Made by a program: the position numbers and the translations under genes
Assembly: GCA_019044685.2 (NCBI GenBank)
Contig: JAGTXX020000006.1
Coordinates: forward strand, 310,001 to 374,000
Reading direction: 5' to 3'
DNA: 64,000 nucleotides
From: Nannochloris sp. 'desiccata'
Taxonomy: Eukaryota; Chlorophyta; Trebouxiophyceae; Chlorellales; Chlorellaceae
Shown here: piece by piece, positions 44,722 through 57,989 of the stretch
Layout of the letters: every line of letters begins with the position of its first letter
Position numbering within the stretch: position 1 is the first letter of the stretch
Notes under the pieces: generated by a model
What the model saw: the letters and a program-made list of their open reading frames with translations, nothing else
The model's database searches: none
What the model was told of the DNA's origin: nothing

Positions 44722-45288
44722 ATGTCGAAACTTTCCAAAAAGGATCTGCATTCCATTCCTGGCGTAGCATCAAAACGAGATACCGCTACCCAAGGCTTCC
44801 TCCTCCAACAAACGATGCTGCGGATCAAAGATCCTGTAGTCAGCCTTGATTTTTACACCCGCGTCTGCGGAATGACTCTCCTCTGCAAACTCGACTACAA
44901 GGACATGGCTTTTTCTCTCTATTTCCTAGGCTATGTAGACCCAGCTGAAATCCCTGAAGACCCGGTTGAACGTGCTCGTTGGATGTTTGGTTTACCAGGC
45001 TGTTTGGAGCTCACCCACAACTGGGGAACAGAAAATGATCCGGAATTTCAAGGCTATCATAACGGCAACGATGGTCCTAGAGGCTTTGGTCACATTGGGC
45101 TGTCCGTGCCCAGCGTGGAAGCAGCGTGTAAACGATTTGATGACCTAAATGTGGAGTTTGTCAAGAGGCCTAATGACGGCAAAATGCGTAATTTGGCGTT
45201 TATTAAAGACCCCGATGGTTACTGGATTGAAATTTTAGAACCTGGAAATGCCCCAGCACTGGTCAATTGGGCAGGAAACGATGAATAA
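44722..45288 (+). CDS. GLO1: Lactoylglutathione lyase (glyoxalase I)
   Basis: A single exon of 188 aa, the length of the short eukaryotic form. Glyoxalase I isomerises the methylglyoxal-glutathione hemithioacetal to S-lactoylglutathione. Metal ligands are in place: Gln30 ([10 protein letters not shown]), Glu96 (LELTHNWG), His124 (FGHIGLSVP) and Glu170 (YWIEILEP). The long insert between strands ([20 protein letters not shown]) and the [16 protein letters not shown] segment resemble the zinc-type enzymes of animals and plants. No targeting peptide is apparent, so it is probably cytosolic. It is convergent with PRP8, 224 bp away. A TGTAA at about 45405 may end its message. Confidence 0.95.
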   Translation: MSKLSKKDLHSIPGVASKRDTATQGFLLQQTMLRIKDPVVSLDFYTRVCGMTLLCKLDYKDMAFSLYFLGYVDPAEIPEDPVERARWMFGLPGCLELTHNWGTENDPEFQGYHNGNDGPRGFGHIGLSVPSVEAACKRFDDLNVEFVKRPNDGKMRNLAFIKDPDGYWIEILEPGNAPALVNWAGNDE

Positions 45289-45512
45289 AAGTAACAGGTA
45301 GTACTACTAGTACTACTTTTTTCCAACTAGTAGTTGAAAATAATAAGCAGGGTATTACTCTGTTAGATAATGTTTTTTTGATGGTTTAATGTGTAGTTAC
45401 CATGTGTAATATAAAGGGAAATGTAGGAGCGAACAAAGGCGAAATATAAAACAGAAGCCAACAAACAAGATTCACTTTTTCTTTTTTCGATTTTTAAATC
45501 TAATCTAAATTC

Positions 45513-48500
45513 TTACTCCAAATGGTTCTCAGCATCAACTTCAGGTTCAGCTTCTTCCAACGTACTAAACTCTAAGAAATGTGTCGGTCTATGTACCTCA
45601 GCATAAAACTCTCTCGGATTAGCCAATTTTAATCCAAACCTCGTAGCAGCATTGAACTTTGTGCCTTGGAAGTTGTAATTCCAAGAACCAGCATCTGGGG
45701 TCATAAAGAAACCCATAAATCGATCAGAAAGTAACATTTGAGCCTTTTCGTAAAAGGCAGGGGAGTAACCAGCCGGATTGGAGGCAGCATCACGGTTGGC
45801 TCGACCCCATTCATAGCCCTGGGGGGTCAATTTAAACGCAGTAAGAGACACAGACCCTGGGGTAAATGACGCTGTAATCAAGATGCAGCGTTCTCCATCC
45901 CAAGATTTGAAACTTTCCAGCATTCCAGCGTGCGCTGCCACGTCAGCAGGGGCCATTTGTGGGCTTTCGTGAGGTTGTGTGTGGATCCAGCCGAGAGGCT
46001 CAAGATCCCGCAAGTAGTCATGTTCTGGTAAATGATGAGGTAAATTGACTATTTGGTGATTACCCCATTGAGGCGGCATAACCACACAACGAATCTCCTT
46101 TACTTGAGGGTTATCTGGTGGTGAGATACCATACATGAAGCCGGCGACTTGAGTTCTCAAATCTGCAATACAAACAAACTTCTTCAAAACGTTTTTAGGC
46201 ATGACATAGGTGTACCCAGTTTCTCTGATATCTTCAGAATTAACGTAGATGTGGTTGACACGTAAATGTAAGTTTGCAGCAGAGATTGCGCGCACCCTCC
46301 AATCAGTTTTAGAACCAAAAGACGCTTGCTCGTATGGAGTGGTGGTCGTCACAATAAGCTCTTCACCGTGGACATTGACTGTTTTAGTGGTCATCGCCGC
46401 TGCAGCAGCACCATCACGAGCTTGCTTTTCAATTTCAGCTATTTGTTGACGTTGCTGACTAGGTGGCGCAATCTCAGCGCCCAGAATAATATCTCTAATC
46501 TCACTTTGGGTCAAGGCGCCAACATTGACGTTGTTTTTCTTAGCATAATCACCTAAAATCAGATCTTTCAATGCGATTTCTACTTTAATCCAAGCATCGT
46601 CGCTCAGCGTAGGCCAGATATGGTGGGGCTCGGTGACCACAGAGCGATCGGGTCGGAGGACCATCCTAGCCTTGTCCACGTTCACATGCAAGGCTCTCAA
46701 GATAAGAATAAGCCTTGAAAAGGCAGTATACGACGAAATTGTCTTGAGCCAATCATCATATAAATTGAATAGGAGCATCTGAGGCTCGGTAGCTTTAAGA
46801 ATCAAATCACCAAACTTTTCAATTTTTAACGCCGCTTGGAAAGGTAGCTGGAGCTCGGAACCAGTGATGACAATATTGGGGAAATCCAGTAGATGTACCT
46901 CTAAAGGATCAAGCATGCCTTTACGTGACACAATAATACGTTTCGGCTGTTCTTCAACAGGCAAAGAACGAATCAAAGCTGCTACTTCTTCGGCCGTCTT
47001 CCATTTTGCCAACTGAGAGAGACGTTTCTGGCCAGCCCAGACTGAAGTATGGATAATTTTAAGGAATAACTGTCCAGTACGAGGATTGAAAATGAAAATA
47101 GCACCGTTGATAGGCTTTGTTGTCAAATTTCCTTCAAATGTTTTATGAATTGTAACTCGATACACATTTGTGTCGTCCACAAACCAAATTGTCTGATTAG
47201 AAAACAGCTCACCGTAATTTTGAGAAGACAAATACGGTTCAGTCGGTTCAGAAGAGTAGAGTTGCAACGCTTTACGAATACGTTCACGTAAAACGTATAA
47301 AGCAGGGTTTGCCTTCATTATTTTAGCAAGCGCCTGTACTACGAGCGGTTTGATACCAGGGAACCAATTGCCAAAAGTGGAATGAAGATTATAGGCTAAG
47401 TCAACGCCTACCATTGCACCAGTAGGGGAAGGATAGATGGACATATTGTCTGTTGTGTAATCCAAGAATTTCGCACGTGTGTATCGCTCAATATCGTGAG
47501 AATCGTAATCACCCCATCTCAACTGAACATCAATCCAGTACTTGTTCGTGGGCTTTTGATCAAAAACGTCGTTTTGTTCAGCCATTAATGACGGTTTGCA
47601 TACTGGCCATTTATACGCAGCAAAGAGCAAGATATCAGCGCAAGAAGAGTTCATTTTATACGATTTTCGAGGGTGAATCGTCTCTTTTTGCACCGTTTCA
47701 ATCTCCAACGCGTCGAGTTCTTGATCAAACACTTGGCACAGATCCATCACTAACGATTCATGGATCTTTTGCCATAAATGAGCACGGAAGATCTGAATCA
47801 ATGAAATCTTCAAGGTAGGAATCTTGCCATGCATAAAAATACCAGTCAAATCGAGCTGTACTTGGAAACCCACATAGACGTTGGCTCTATTAATCGTAGG
47901 AGACCACCACAAAGTGAATCTACGATTAGGAATTTGATTAAGACCAGTACGTTGAGCATTGGTGAGTTTCTTGTACTTCATACTTTCTTCGAAACCACTT
48001 GCCTGTGAAGAAGAAAAAAATGAGAAAATTAAGAAAAGTTAGAATGTTTGCTCAAGGATGGCGAAAGCTTTTAGAGACACAAAATAAAATGAACTCAGAA
48101 AGTTAATGTTTCTTATAGTTCCTACCTTCTCCCAGAAAAGACCTTCCCAAGTAGGGAAATACGTCCCCTTAAACAACGTGTGCTCTAAAATACCTTCCAC
48201 ACCACCTAGCGCTTGAATCACATCTGTCCTGTAATTATTCAAATTCCACAACTTTCCATCGTGTCGTTGATGAGTCCACCAAAAAGGATTTTGACGGGCA
48301 ATTTGGTACTGCTTAAAATCCTGGCGTACCCTCCATCCTTTATCATACGCAAGTGTATGTCTATCCTTTTGGAAAAGAGTATTAATTCGGGGGATTCCTC
48401 GATCCCAGCTGTCTTCTAAATCCTCTAAAGTCAACCGTCGATTTTGAGCCAACGCTTCTTGTCTTTTCAAAGCATACTCCGCCCAGACACGCTGAGAATC

Positions 48501-51500
48501 GATAAATTCACTTTCCCAAGGCATGATATAGCGGTACAAATTAGGGATCAGTTGTTCTTCTTCGTGGGTCATACCGGCACGGAAGTGGGTCACACCCAAA
48601 TCAGTCTGCTGAGAGTATCGCAGATCCGACTGAGGAATTAAAATGTGGCCCATAGAGAGCATGCCAAGGCCACCTACTTCTTTGGGCGAGTAGAAGACGA
48701 CGGGAGGGAAACGGGAAGGCATTTTCGAATTCAGCCCAATCTTAATGCGCTGCAGAAAGAAAAATCAAGGTAATGAAAAATAGTTGGACAAAAAAAATAG
48801 AAAAATTAGATTTTCCCGCAATGTTACTAGAAAACAATCAATTTCAGAATGAAGAGTAGTTGTAGCCCTAGTACCCTATACCGACTATAAACGCAAACAA
48901 AAAATAACCCCTACTAATAAATCTAAATAATAGTCTTACCGTTTGGATCTTATTTTCACACTTCACCAACAAATCCAACAACTCTTGAGTATGCACCACG
49001 GCTTCTCTGTAATAGGTCATCAATCCAATAAGCGCAGTATTCCACTTGTTCGCAATCTTAGTAAAGGTAGTAGCACCAGAAGACATGAGAATTTGACGAA
49101 TACGATTCTCAAATGCTTTAAGTCCAGCATCATCAACACGTAAATACGCTTGAGCTGTCCTTTCTTTAGTGACTTCGTTTTGGAGAGCCCAAACACCATC
49201 CTTGTGGGCAAACCCTTCAGTTGCCATGCGTATTTTCGGTAAAATACGCACTTCAAAGCCAGACATGGCAAATAAGAGATTAGGATTATCTTTAGAATAC
49301 ACAGAAACGAAGGAATCGTCCCAATTAAGAGTCGTTAATGACCGGGGAAGCCTATTCTTCATATCCCAAAAGACCGCTCTGCCAAGATTGACATCATGTT
49401 TCATCAAACGCATACGAGCATCCCTAGGCCAGCATTTCTTGTTATTATACCCTACAATGTTTTCATTATTAGGATCAGGATGCTCTGTGAGATAGCGTTG
49501 AATAAGATCCTTTGCCTCGTCAGCGTTGAAACGAAGTACCACATGCACTTTATTTATATAACGTTGATAGAGACGGATAGGGTGCCGTGTTTCAGTGCGA
49601 ACATCACGGAACGTGAGGAATTCATTCGGCAAGGTAGGAGGTCCAGCCAGCTCAGAAGCCCGGGTCAAACCAAGAAGTAATAAATCCAAAACAAGGCCGT
49701 AGTACTGAGTGATAAAAGAAGCGAATTGAAGACCACGAATAAGACCATAGGAGTTTGTATGTGCCATATCCTTAAATGCAATGACGATATTATTCTTTGC
49801 TGTCATGTAATCTGCTATATTATGATCTACAATCAATCTAAGGAGGCGGTTGAGCAGAGTGAGATCAACCTTGTCCCACAATTTTTCTAAATTAGATTCC
49901 ATCATGACGACGCATTCACCACGGGAGGTGTCCCAAACATCCGTCAAGTTGTTAATTCCTTGGCACCATTTGTAGACCAGCAACGGTGGAGGTTCAGAAT
50001 CAGCTGGCTTGATCCAATTGGGGAAAAGCCGACGCTTGTCTGATTCATACCATAAATACGCATCTAAATAGGCATCTGTAATCTTTTCCAAAGGTTCAAT
50101 CTCATACACAGGGATAAGGTGAGTATAAAGATCGAAAAATTCAATGGAAACCTCCTTGAACGCACGTTGAGTTAGCAAGTGGCGCTTAATTCTAGAAAGT
50201 GCCTCGTGGGGGTTGTCGTATGCTTGCTCCACAAGACCTAATTCTTCTCTCTGCAACTGATTCAGACGTGCAGCAGCCGTGTACTGTTCCTTCAACCGCT
50301 CTAGAGCTAAGATAAGCAGCTTGGTGTCGTGCTTATAAGACAACGGAGGGAACGGAATTGGGGCGAATTTACGAGATTCAAGCCAATGGACAGTTGTGGT
50401 GTAAATAGCCACAGCTTCTTCAGGAGAAACGTAGGGTCCATCTTTAAGGTAATTATGCTGACGTTCCTGCTCAGATTTAAGATATAATCGGGTCAAACGG
50501 CCTAAATTCTTCCTAGAGACAGTTTTGTCCACGGTTGCACCTCTACGAATACGCTCGCGGTTATAATGAGCGACATTCGTCCACCAATCAGCCTTCATTT
50601 TTACGTAGCGTAAGATCATAGACTCAATAGGGGCAGGTAAGCCAGGGACCTTCCAAGGAATATTTGCCTTCCAAGTCCGCCATGCTTCAGAAAGATGCTG
50701 TAAAATAGTTTTCGCCTTGTTGGCTTTCACTCCTTCAGGCATCATATCCAGAATATCATGCATTACCGAAGCACGCAATTCTAAATCAAAGTGAGATTCA
50801 ATTCGCTGTTTGGTCACAGTTTTGGCAATTCCTTTGGATTGGCGACCTTCGAACTGGCGAGCAAGCAAATTGCCTAGCCAGCGCTCCAACAGAGGTACGA
50901 TTCCACGCAGGAAGAACAACCATACACGCCACATAGGCGCCCAGAAACCTACACCAGGGCCTTTTCCTACAGGCCCAGTATTAAACCTATAGTAGACCAA
51001 ATGTTTCAAATCTTTGCACATCCGAACTTGTCTCATCAATTTGTATTTATATCGATACATACCAGTGAGCTGGCCCACGTGGGAGAACGTGTACTGCAAT
51101 CCATCAGCAAGCTGAAATGCGTCTACGTTGCCTAATCGGAACTGTACATTGGCATCTACCACCAACTTTGTGAGACGTAAAATTTCACGACACAGGTGGA
51201 AAGCGTTACCGAAACGACTCTTTTTACGTTCCTTTGTAGTCAGAGTCTTCACAGGCTTCAAGTTGAAGTTGTAATCCAAGTGCAAGTAGTTCAAATGCTT
51301 GCGATGGATGAGTAAATTCAACATATTGTACCCTTGGCGGCAGACCTGCAAACCCGCCTCGACCCAGTCAAGTTCCGTCTGTTGGAAGAACTTAGTGGCA
51401 GCTAAAGACTTGAATAAAGACCGTTTCTTCATCGCGCGAGGTGGTTTTTGCTTCAATTTATTCAGAATCCAGTTCTTCATCAATTTTTGATAAGACACCC

Positions 51501-53031
51501 GGACCTTGACGGGATAGCCCACAGGGCAGTGCTCTTTAAACCAATCTGCGACAAGAGGGACATCACATGCACGACGAGTACGTCCAGAGCGTAAATTAAA
51601 CGGTCTTGGAGCCCACAGCAACGCAATACCAGCGGCAGTAGTATCTGTGTACACTGGGATGTGACTGAGCAGCGGCTCGACCTCCTCAGGCATTAGGAAA
51701 TCATCCTCTTCCCATTCATCAATCCCACTCTGCTGCCTTAATTCCTCTTCACTAAATCCTCCCTTTTCACTTTTATAGTGTGGAATAGGGTGGATCAAAG
51801 GGTCATAATAGAAAGCAGGCAGGTCGGGATCTTCAGCTTTGATGTACATGACCTGAGGGGTATGGTAAGGTCCTAAACGAACAGCACGTGGTCTATTATT
51901 GTACAGGTAAGGAAAAGCGACCTTGTACTCAGTGCGGATCGGGCTTCTGATAATTAACTTATTAATATCGTTGAATTCATTCCAATCCTCATCTCGAGTG
52001 TCTAAATCACGAAAGAGAGGCTCAAATTTCGGTCCACCAGGGATCGCCATGCTAAGAGATTTAGCTGTGACGAAGGAAGGGAAGTCAAAAAGATAGAAAT
52101 AGTTTGGATCGACCAAATCAGACAACAATTGCCCAGCTAAACGGTACAGTGTTGACATGATGGGTAGTGGGAGTCGCCACTTTTTATATGAAGGGCCATT
52201 CACCATCTTGGAGTATTGTAATGGCTTATTATCATAAAACCATTCAAAAACTGGACCATCCTCCTCTTCATCAAGCTCTAATTCTATTCCCTCGAGCGGG
52301 TCTACGTCTAAAATGTTGTCGGCGTAATCCAACGGCGGTTCTTCATCGTCAAAGGGAGGGAAGCGCATACGCTTAAAATGCCTACGATCACGTTTTTCCC
52401 TTCGCATCATGATCCACATAGTGCCCCACTGAGCAATGTAGACTGGCTCTATCACTAGAGGTATTTCATTCACAAAGGTGATGGCTCCGGTAATGTGGTA
52501 CAGGACTTTGACGTAGCGTACCTGCTCCCAGGGCATGGGCATGTTTTCTAATAGCTTGTAAACAGCGTGTGGAATGAACTTGAGAGCTCCTAAGTAGACA
52601 CGCTTGTCGTGGCGGAACTTGCGGCTGGACATATCGCCGTGGTCGCGAATGATCTTGCGGACATGCTCTGTAAATAGTACATAGAAAAGGAGATACTGGT
52701 GAGAATGATCTTTATAATGACATAATGGATACCTTAATTGAGGGAAATCAAGCTTACCTGGAGGCATTTCCTCTTTAGGTGCTTGAACATAACCAAACTT
52801 TCTGGTGCTGGCATAGCGTTTGGCGTTCATTTGCTGCCACTTTCGTGCCTGCATAATCAAGACAAAAATTCTCAGGGTGAACTGACATGCACAAAGTAGC
52901 GATCAGTGTGATTAAACATAATAATGGCTTCTTCTGGCAAAGTTAATATGTTCTGGCTGCTTGCACACCTTTTCCTCCAACATCATTTCATGTCGATCTT
53001 CCATAGTGCCACCTGGAGGAACTCCCTCCAT
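45513..53031 (-). CDS. PRP8: PRP8, core spliceosomal U5 snRNP protein
   Basis: Five exons (53031-52969, 52848-52758, 52667-48940, 48749-48126, 48002-45513) give 2331 aa, almost exactly the usual length. PRP8 forms the catalytic cavity of the spliceosome, holding the U5 loop, splice sites and U6. It starts MEGVPPGG and runs into [14 protein letters not shown] at the second exon. Motifs follow in order: [61 protein letters not shown] [18 protein letters not shown], reverse-transcriptase-like thumb, [40 protein letters not shown], RNase H-like domain, and a C-terminal JAB1/MPN domain ([16 protein letters not shown]). The N-terminal proline-rich extension of animal PRP8 is missing. The 88-nt intron at 52757-52668 is in frame, so conceptual translation can wrongly read through it. 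Confidence 0.97.
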
Positions 53032-53519
53032 AATTCCTTAGAGAACCCCTGTTTCTTAGGCTGTTGCTGATTTAAAGCTTTTTTAATTTCAATAAATCGG
53101 CGTGATGGGCACTCTTCTGCGGCCCTAGTGCACGCTTGGTTGCAATTTATTGGTACTTGAAAATTATATAAGAAGTATAGGCACCTGCTGGAAGCTTAAT
53201 TTTACGTTCAGAAGTCCTGTGAGAGAACAGAACAGTTCATGAACAGTTCTGATCAGACTCTCGATTGAACCCGGCAATTCATCCGAGTCATTCGATTCGA
53301 CGAGGCTAGCGGCTAACGTTATGAATTCCCAATGGATTTAGTTAAGAGCGCACCTGCATTTTCAACAACTTAGAGTTTACCCCAAGCAACCTATCATATT
53401 GAATCCTTGCTCAGGCAAGAATTCTGTGTATTGATTCCTTTTGTTTTCGACACCTGATTCACTGTTTTTTTAAAAGGCCCATTAAAAACATACAGTTCAT
53501 TCCCCCTGATCGCGTAGCA
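53032..53519. promoter_or_regulatory. Divergent promoter region, PRP8 / GMP-pyrophosphorylase genes
   Basis: The 488 bases between outward-facing starts. A direct repeat GAACAGTTC occurs near 53229-53253 (GAACAGAACAGTTCATGAACAGTTC), and each copy is itself partly palindromic. It may be a binding site, but no factor is named. An AATTATATAAG near 53163 is TATA-like. Confidence 0.4.
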
Positions 53520-54876
53520 ATGGCTCAGACCGATTCTAATGGAGACAGTACCGGCCGCAAGCCCAAGGCACTCGTCCTCGTAGGTGGCTATGGCACCAGG
53601 CTGCGCCCATTGACGCTGACAGTCCCCAAGCCCATTATTGACTTTGGTAAGGGCGTGTAATAAACTTCTGCAACTCGTAAACATCTTGCTCATGTCCTAA
53701 ATAATGAAATTAATGTGTTGCTCTGCCGCCAACTTGCAGGAAACAAGCCCATGATTTGCCATCAAATCGAGGTAAGACGTCCTGCTTTTTTTACACAAGT
53801 GAAATGAATGAAACTTTTCTTTTGAAATGAATCATCTACCCCATCTTATTGTTCATCTAATTATTCTCTATTTTCTCCCTTTCCCCTCCAATTTAATATA
53901 AATACAGGCTCTTAGAGACGCCGGTTGTGATGAAGTCGTCCTTGCTATCAACTACCGCCCTCAAGTCATGATGGACTTTTTAAAAGAATGGGAAGTCAAG
54001 CTCGGCATAAAAATTACTTGCTCCCAAGAACCTGAACCCATGGGTACTGCTGGTCCTCTCGCTTTGGCCCGTGAAATCCTTGATGATGGCTCCGGCACCC
54101 CTTTTTTTGTTCTCAATTCCGACGTCATCTGCGAGTATCCCCTCAGAGAAATGCTCGAGTTCCACAAGAAAACTGGCGCTGAGGCCAGTATTCTTGTCAC
54201 CAAAGTCACTGACCCTTCCAAGTATGGTGTTGTGGTGATGAATGATGAAGGTAAAGTCGATCGTTTTGTAGAAAAACCAAAAGAATTTGTCGGAGATAAG
54301 ATCAACGCCGGGATCTATTGCTGCAACCCTTCTGTGCTCAATCGTATCGAACCCCGCCCAACTTCTATCGAAAAAGAAGTTTTCCCTAAAATCGCTGCTG
54401 ATGGCAACCTCTATGCGATGCCTTTAGAAGGATATTGGATGGACGTCGGTCAACCCAAGGACTATTTGACGGGACTTGGCTTACATTTGGATTCTCTCCG
54501 TCGCCGTAAGCCTGAACAGCTCGCCGAGGGAGACTACATTACTGGTAATGTGATTATAGATGAGACTGCGACCATCGGTCAAGGCTGCGTTATTGGCCCT
54601 AATGTGTCAATCGGTAAGATGTGTGTCATTGGCGATGGCGTCCGACTTTCTAATTGTGTCATCTTACACCGTGTTAAAGTGAAGAATTTCGCTCGTGTTG
54701 CTGATTCTATCGTTGGATGGGGTACTTCTGTGGGCCAATGGGCTCGTATTGATAATAAAGGTGTTATTGGTGAAGATGTTTTCATTGGTGATGAGATTTA
54801 TTTGAATGGAGCTGTGGTGCTGCCACACAAAGATCTGAAAGAATCTGTCTTGGAGCCTGGTACTATTATTATGTAA
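53520..54876 (+). CDS. GMPPB: Mannose-1-phosphate guanylyltransferase (GDP-mannose pyrophosphorylase)
   Basis: Three exons (53520-53646, 53740-53771, 53908-54876) give 375 aa; the second exon is only 32 nt. The enzyme makes GDP-mannose from mannose-1-phosphate and GTP for N-glycans, GPI anchors and, in plants and algae, ascorbate and wall polysaccharides. The nucleotidyltransferase signature [17 protein letters not shown] is at 22-38, with [11 protein letters not shown] next, spanning the tiny exon. Further marks are [39 protein letters not shown] and [12 protein letters not shown]. The C-terminal third is a left-handed beta-helix of hexapeptides ([20 protein letters not shown]), ending LEPGTIIM as in the family. 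A 12-residue polar extension precedes the core. No frameshift or missing active residue is seen. Confidence 0.96.
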
Positions 54877-55333
54877 TAGAGAGCAATTAATATTACTGTT
54901 GGCCTGCCTTTCATAATGGTCCCTAAGTTGATGTGTGGCTTATTTAAGCGAGTATTTTTCTGCCTGGATATAGGTGGGCGTCTTCTCTCGGCTTTTTCTT
55001 TCTTTCTTTTTTCAAATCTTTCTTTTCTTTTCTTTTTTTGCCTCAGATGATAATGATAGAGGGATAGAGCAAGATGCATGATGATGAATGCATGCCTAAC
55101 TGTCGAATTTACTAAATAAAGAAAGCAGAAATTGGTTTTCCTCAAAATGTATTGGTAATACAAATTCCTCTCTCTCTCGGCTTTTTCCATCCTTTCAATA
55201 AAACAGTAAATCTCTTTTGTAAAAGATGCACTAAAATTGATCAGTATGACAAACAGAAAATTAAAGCCTATTTTCTAAAGTGCCGTCTCCACCCAAAATA
55301 AAACCAAGTTATAAAGACAATAATAACTCTCAC
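54877..55333. other. Convergent 3' intergenic region
   Basis: The 457 bases are pyrimidine-rich near 54988-55042. The 15-mer TCTCTCGGCTTTTTC appears twice (about 54984 and 55172). A TGTAA at about 55216 could serve the plus-strand gene. No gene was seen. Confidence 0.5.
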
Positions 55334-56885
55334 TTACCAAGCCATGGTAGGTGCTGCTGCCACTTCTCTAGCCTTTGCAGCCAATCCATCTTTCGCTTCA
55401 TTCTGTAAAGCGTCCAAAAAGCATGTCCTAAACGTCTGTACTGCCGTCTCCATATCCGTACCTCTCCATTTTTCATTGTCAGCACCACCACCTTCAGAAG
55501 CCCGTCCTCCTTTGTTCAACTGATTCAATAATCCACCTACAGTGCACACTGTATCAGGGTTGAAGTCCCAGGCATCAGCAGGATCGATAGGCACGCACAC
55601 TTTTCCAGTTTTAGGATGCACGCAAAATGGCGCTTTGAGCAAATGATTCATTTTTTTGGAAACTTCCATATCCAAACGAGGATAAGCATAAGCAAATACG
55701 ATATCTTTAATGCCCTTTTCCAAAGCACGTGCAGCACGGTGATCTTTAGCTTTAATTAAAGCAGCGCATTCTGTTTCCACCAACCTGACCAAGGCCTCCC
55801 ATTTCTCACGGTTGGCATTTTCGTAGTCCTCCTCCTCCTCGTCATCATCATTGCCATCCCCGATTGCTGCCCATTTCAAACGAGCCTCTGCGCGGACAGG
55901 TTCAGAAGGCAAATACGCTAAGATGGCTTCCTTGTGGAAAGGATCTGTCAGGAGCTTCTGTTGAGGTAAAATTTTTGTTTCAAAGGCACGGCGTAAGATT
56001 TTATATGCCTTGGCGATGGCCGGGTGATCTTCCATTGACGTGGCGAGCTTTGCAACCCCTTTCTCTTGCCCCTTGTATACAGCAAAGTAGTTGGCCACAG
56101 CGGCACGTTGTTCATCAGTCAGTTTCCTAGCACGTTCGTCACAGATCCATGCGTGGACACCACGTCGTCCAGAATAGACAAATAAAATGTGCTGGAAGCC
56201 AAAATCTTCCCGTAATCCACGGTCGAGAATGGCCACTGCAGCAGCCATTAAAGGCCAGCATTTGGTGCAAATATGGCCTTCTTTACCGCAAGTACGTACA
56301 TCATCATAATCTGTTAAATCAATATCGAAAACAAGCTCACGTTCTTGTGGAAGGAAGCCTTTGCTGGCAGCATAGGCAGCACGGCGTTGAGGGTCGACAT
56401 TATAAACGGGGCCAATATCAATTTTAGCAGGGCAGCGGTCGCGGATGGCCGTTTGCATTTCTTGGCAGTCTTTGAAAGATTGGTAGCGAACGAAGATATC
56501 GCCATCGAGGGTAAAACAAAACTCACGGCGCTGGAAAAAGGTTGCGTCGGATTGCGGATGTTTGCCGTCATTGCCATACGCAAGCCATTTATACATTTCC
56601 TGGTGAGGAAAGAGCCAGCCTGCAAGTTCAAGCAGTGTGTAGACATACTGTTAGTTATGTCAATTTCTATCCTAATTGCATCTCTGGAGAATGGCATTTA
56701 AAAATACTCACCATAATAGAGCTTCATTGTTTCATGCACGCCCATTTTTGTAAAATCCTGGGCTCCTGCCCCCGAAGTTCCTGCAAATTGAAAGGATCAG
56801 CTTTGATGCATTGGAAATGGAGCGGCTTTGAAGGTGTATGAGACCACTAGGTGGTTGATCGCTTACCAGGATCGTCCGTTGTCAT
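55334..56885 (-). CDS. PRI1: DNA primase small (catalytic) subunit
   Basis: Three exons (56885-56867, 56780-56712, 56619-55334) give 457 aa; the first coding exon is 19 nt. The enzyme makes RNA primers for polymerase alpha. The N-terminus shows ETMKLYYGWLFPHQEMYKWLAYG and REFCFTLDGDIFVRYQSF. The catalytic motif FDIDLTDYDDVR gives Asp128 and Asp130. A zinc-like cluster follows (RTCGKEGHICTKC: Cys140, His145, Cys147, Cys150). SGRRGVHAWICD is the nucleotide-binding motif, and APFCVHPKTGKVCVPID is the conserved C-terminal block. The acidic run DDDEEEED near residue 290 is an insertion. The upstream exons rest on phase, splice sites and the family alignment. It shares a 230-bp divergent promoter region with the oxygenase gene. 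Confidence 0.95.
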
Positions 56886-57115
56886 TCTTGTTTATGTTTT
56901 TGAAGAATATAACCAAGCCAAGGGCCCTCTATCCTACGTTTCTAACTTCCTTGTCTTGCTATAAAAACAACTATTTACCTAAATTTGTTAGAGCAAGTGA
57001 TTTTGAATGCAAATAAAATTCAAATTCATAGAAGGCTTCTATGAAGCGCGAAAACTGACGCCCTTAATTAATGGTCAGCTACTAGAAGCTTTCATTTGCA
57101 GCATAACTGCATTTA

Positions 57116-57989
57116 ATGATGGGCAGAAAAGTTTCAGGTTAGTGGGCAAGGCGCAAAACGTTACCGTTCCTCTCAAATTCTCATAAAAATGTTAATTCGT
57201 AGGTGGGCCCCAGTGGCCTAAGTTGAAGCCTAAAGCGCTCACAGCCAAGCGTCTATATGGAGTACATATGCTGACGGTATGGAAAATGCACAAAGAGAGC
57301 TCAAAGTTTAAATGAAGTTTTGCTAAGCTCACTGACATTTGTCTCGCGATCGCCTTTTAAACAACTTTGCAGATGGAAGGCTGCCTAACTCCAGACGAGG
57401 CCTCTAAATTCATTAAAGCTGCCGAGTCCATTGGATTTCAGCATCAAGGCAGCCGGGGTGCTGCATATGGAGAGGTGAGCTCCGTCGAAAATACCAACTC
57501 TCTTCGACCACGCCTTTATATACTCGAGTTAAAAAAGCTATTATTTTACATTTCCTGCAGGCATTTAGAGACAATGATCGCATTACTATACAAAGCCCAG
57601 AGCTTGCAGATCATCTATGGACTCAAACAGGTTTACGACAGGTTCTAACAGACGTAAATATTAGTGGGGAGAGAGCGGTCGGTTTAAACTCAAACTTAAG
57701 AATATATAGATATAGCAAAGGCCAGAGATTTGGAAGACATGTAGATGATAGTGTGTTTGTAGAGAAACCGCGAGGAGAAACGCAGTATACGCTGCTATTA
57801 TACCTTTCTTCAGTAGTTGGCGGGGAAACGATATTTTACGATGACAAGAATAGAAAGCTGGCGTCAGTAGCCCCGCAGCCAGGTTTAGCTTTACTACATA
57901 GACACGGAGACTATTGCTTAGACCACGAAGGAGCTGCTGTAAGAGATGGAGTGAAGTATGTTCTTAGGAGCGACGTCGTTTTTGCTTAG
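57116..57989 (+). CDS. 2-oxoglutarate/Fe(II) oxygenase, prolyl-4-hydroxylase-like
   Basis: Four exons (57116-57137, 57203-57276, 57373-57474, 57561-57989) give 208 aa. The first two were found by hand: they supply WPKLKPKALTAKRLYGVHML, leading in frame into EGCLTPDEASKFIKAAE. The P4H-like fold is clear: GAAYGE joined to AFRDNDRITI, IYRYSKGQRFGRHVDDSV with His126 and Asp128, YTLLLYLS, and GLALLHRHGDYCLDHEG with the distal His188 and Lys198 (GVKYVLRSD) to bind 2-oxoglutarate. The relatives are small plant oxygenases of unknown substrate, not the collagen-type ER enzymes. No signal peptide is visible, so a cytosolic or nuclear location is likely. The 65-nt first intron is the shortest inferred in this window. 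Confidence 0.87.

Noticed and set aside
45300..45340. Small hairpins (CAACT-AGT-AGTTG and repeated AGTACT) after glyoxalase
   Set aside because: Stems of five or six bases are expected by chance in AT-rich UTR.
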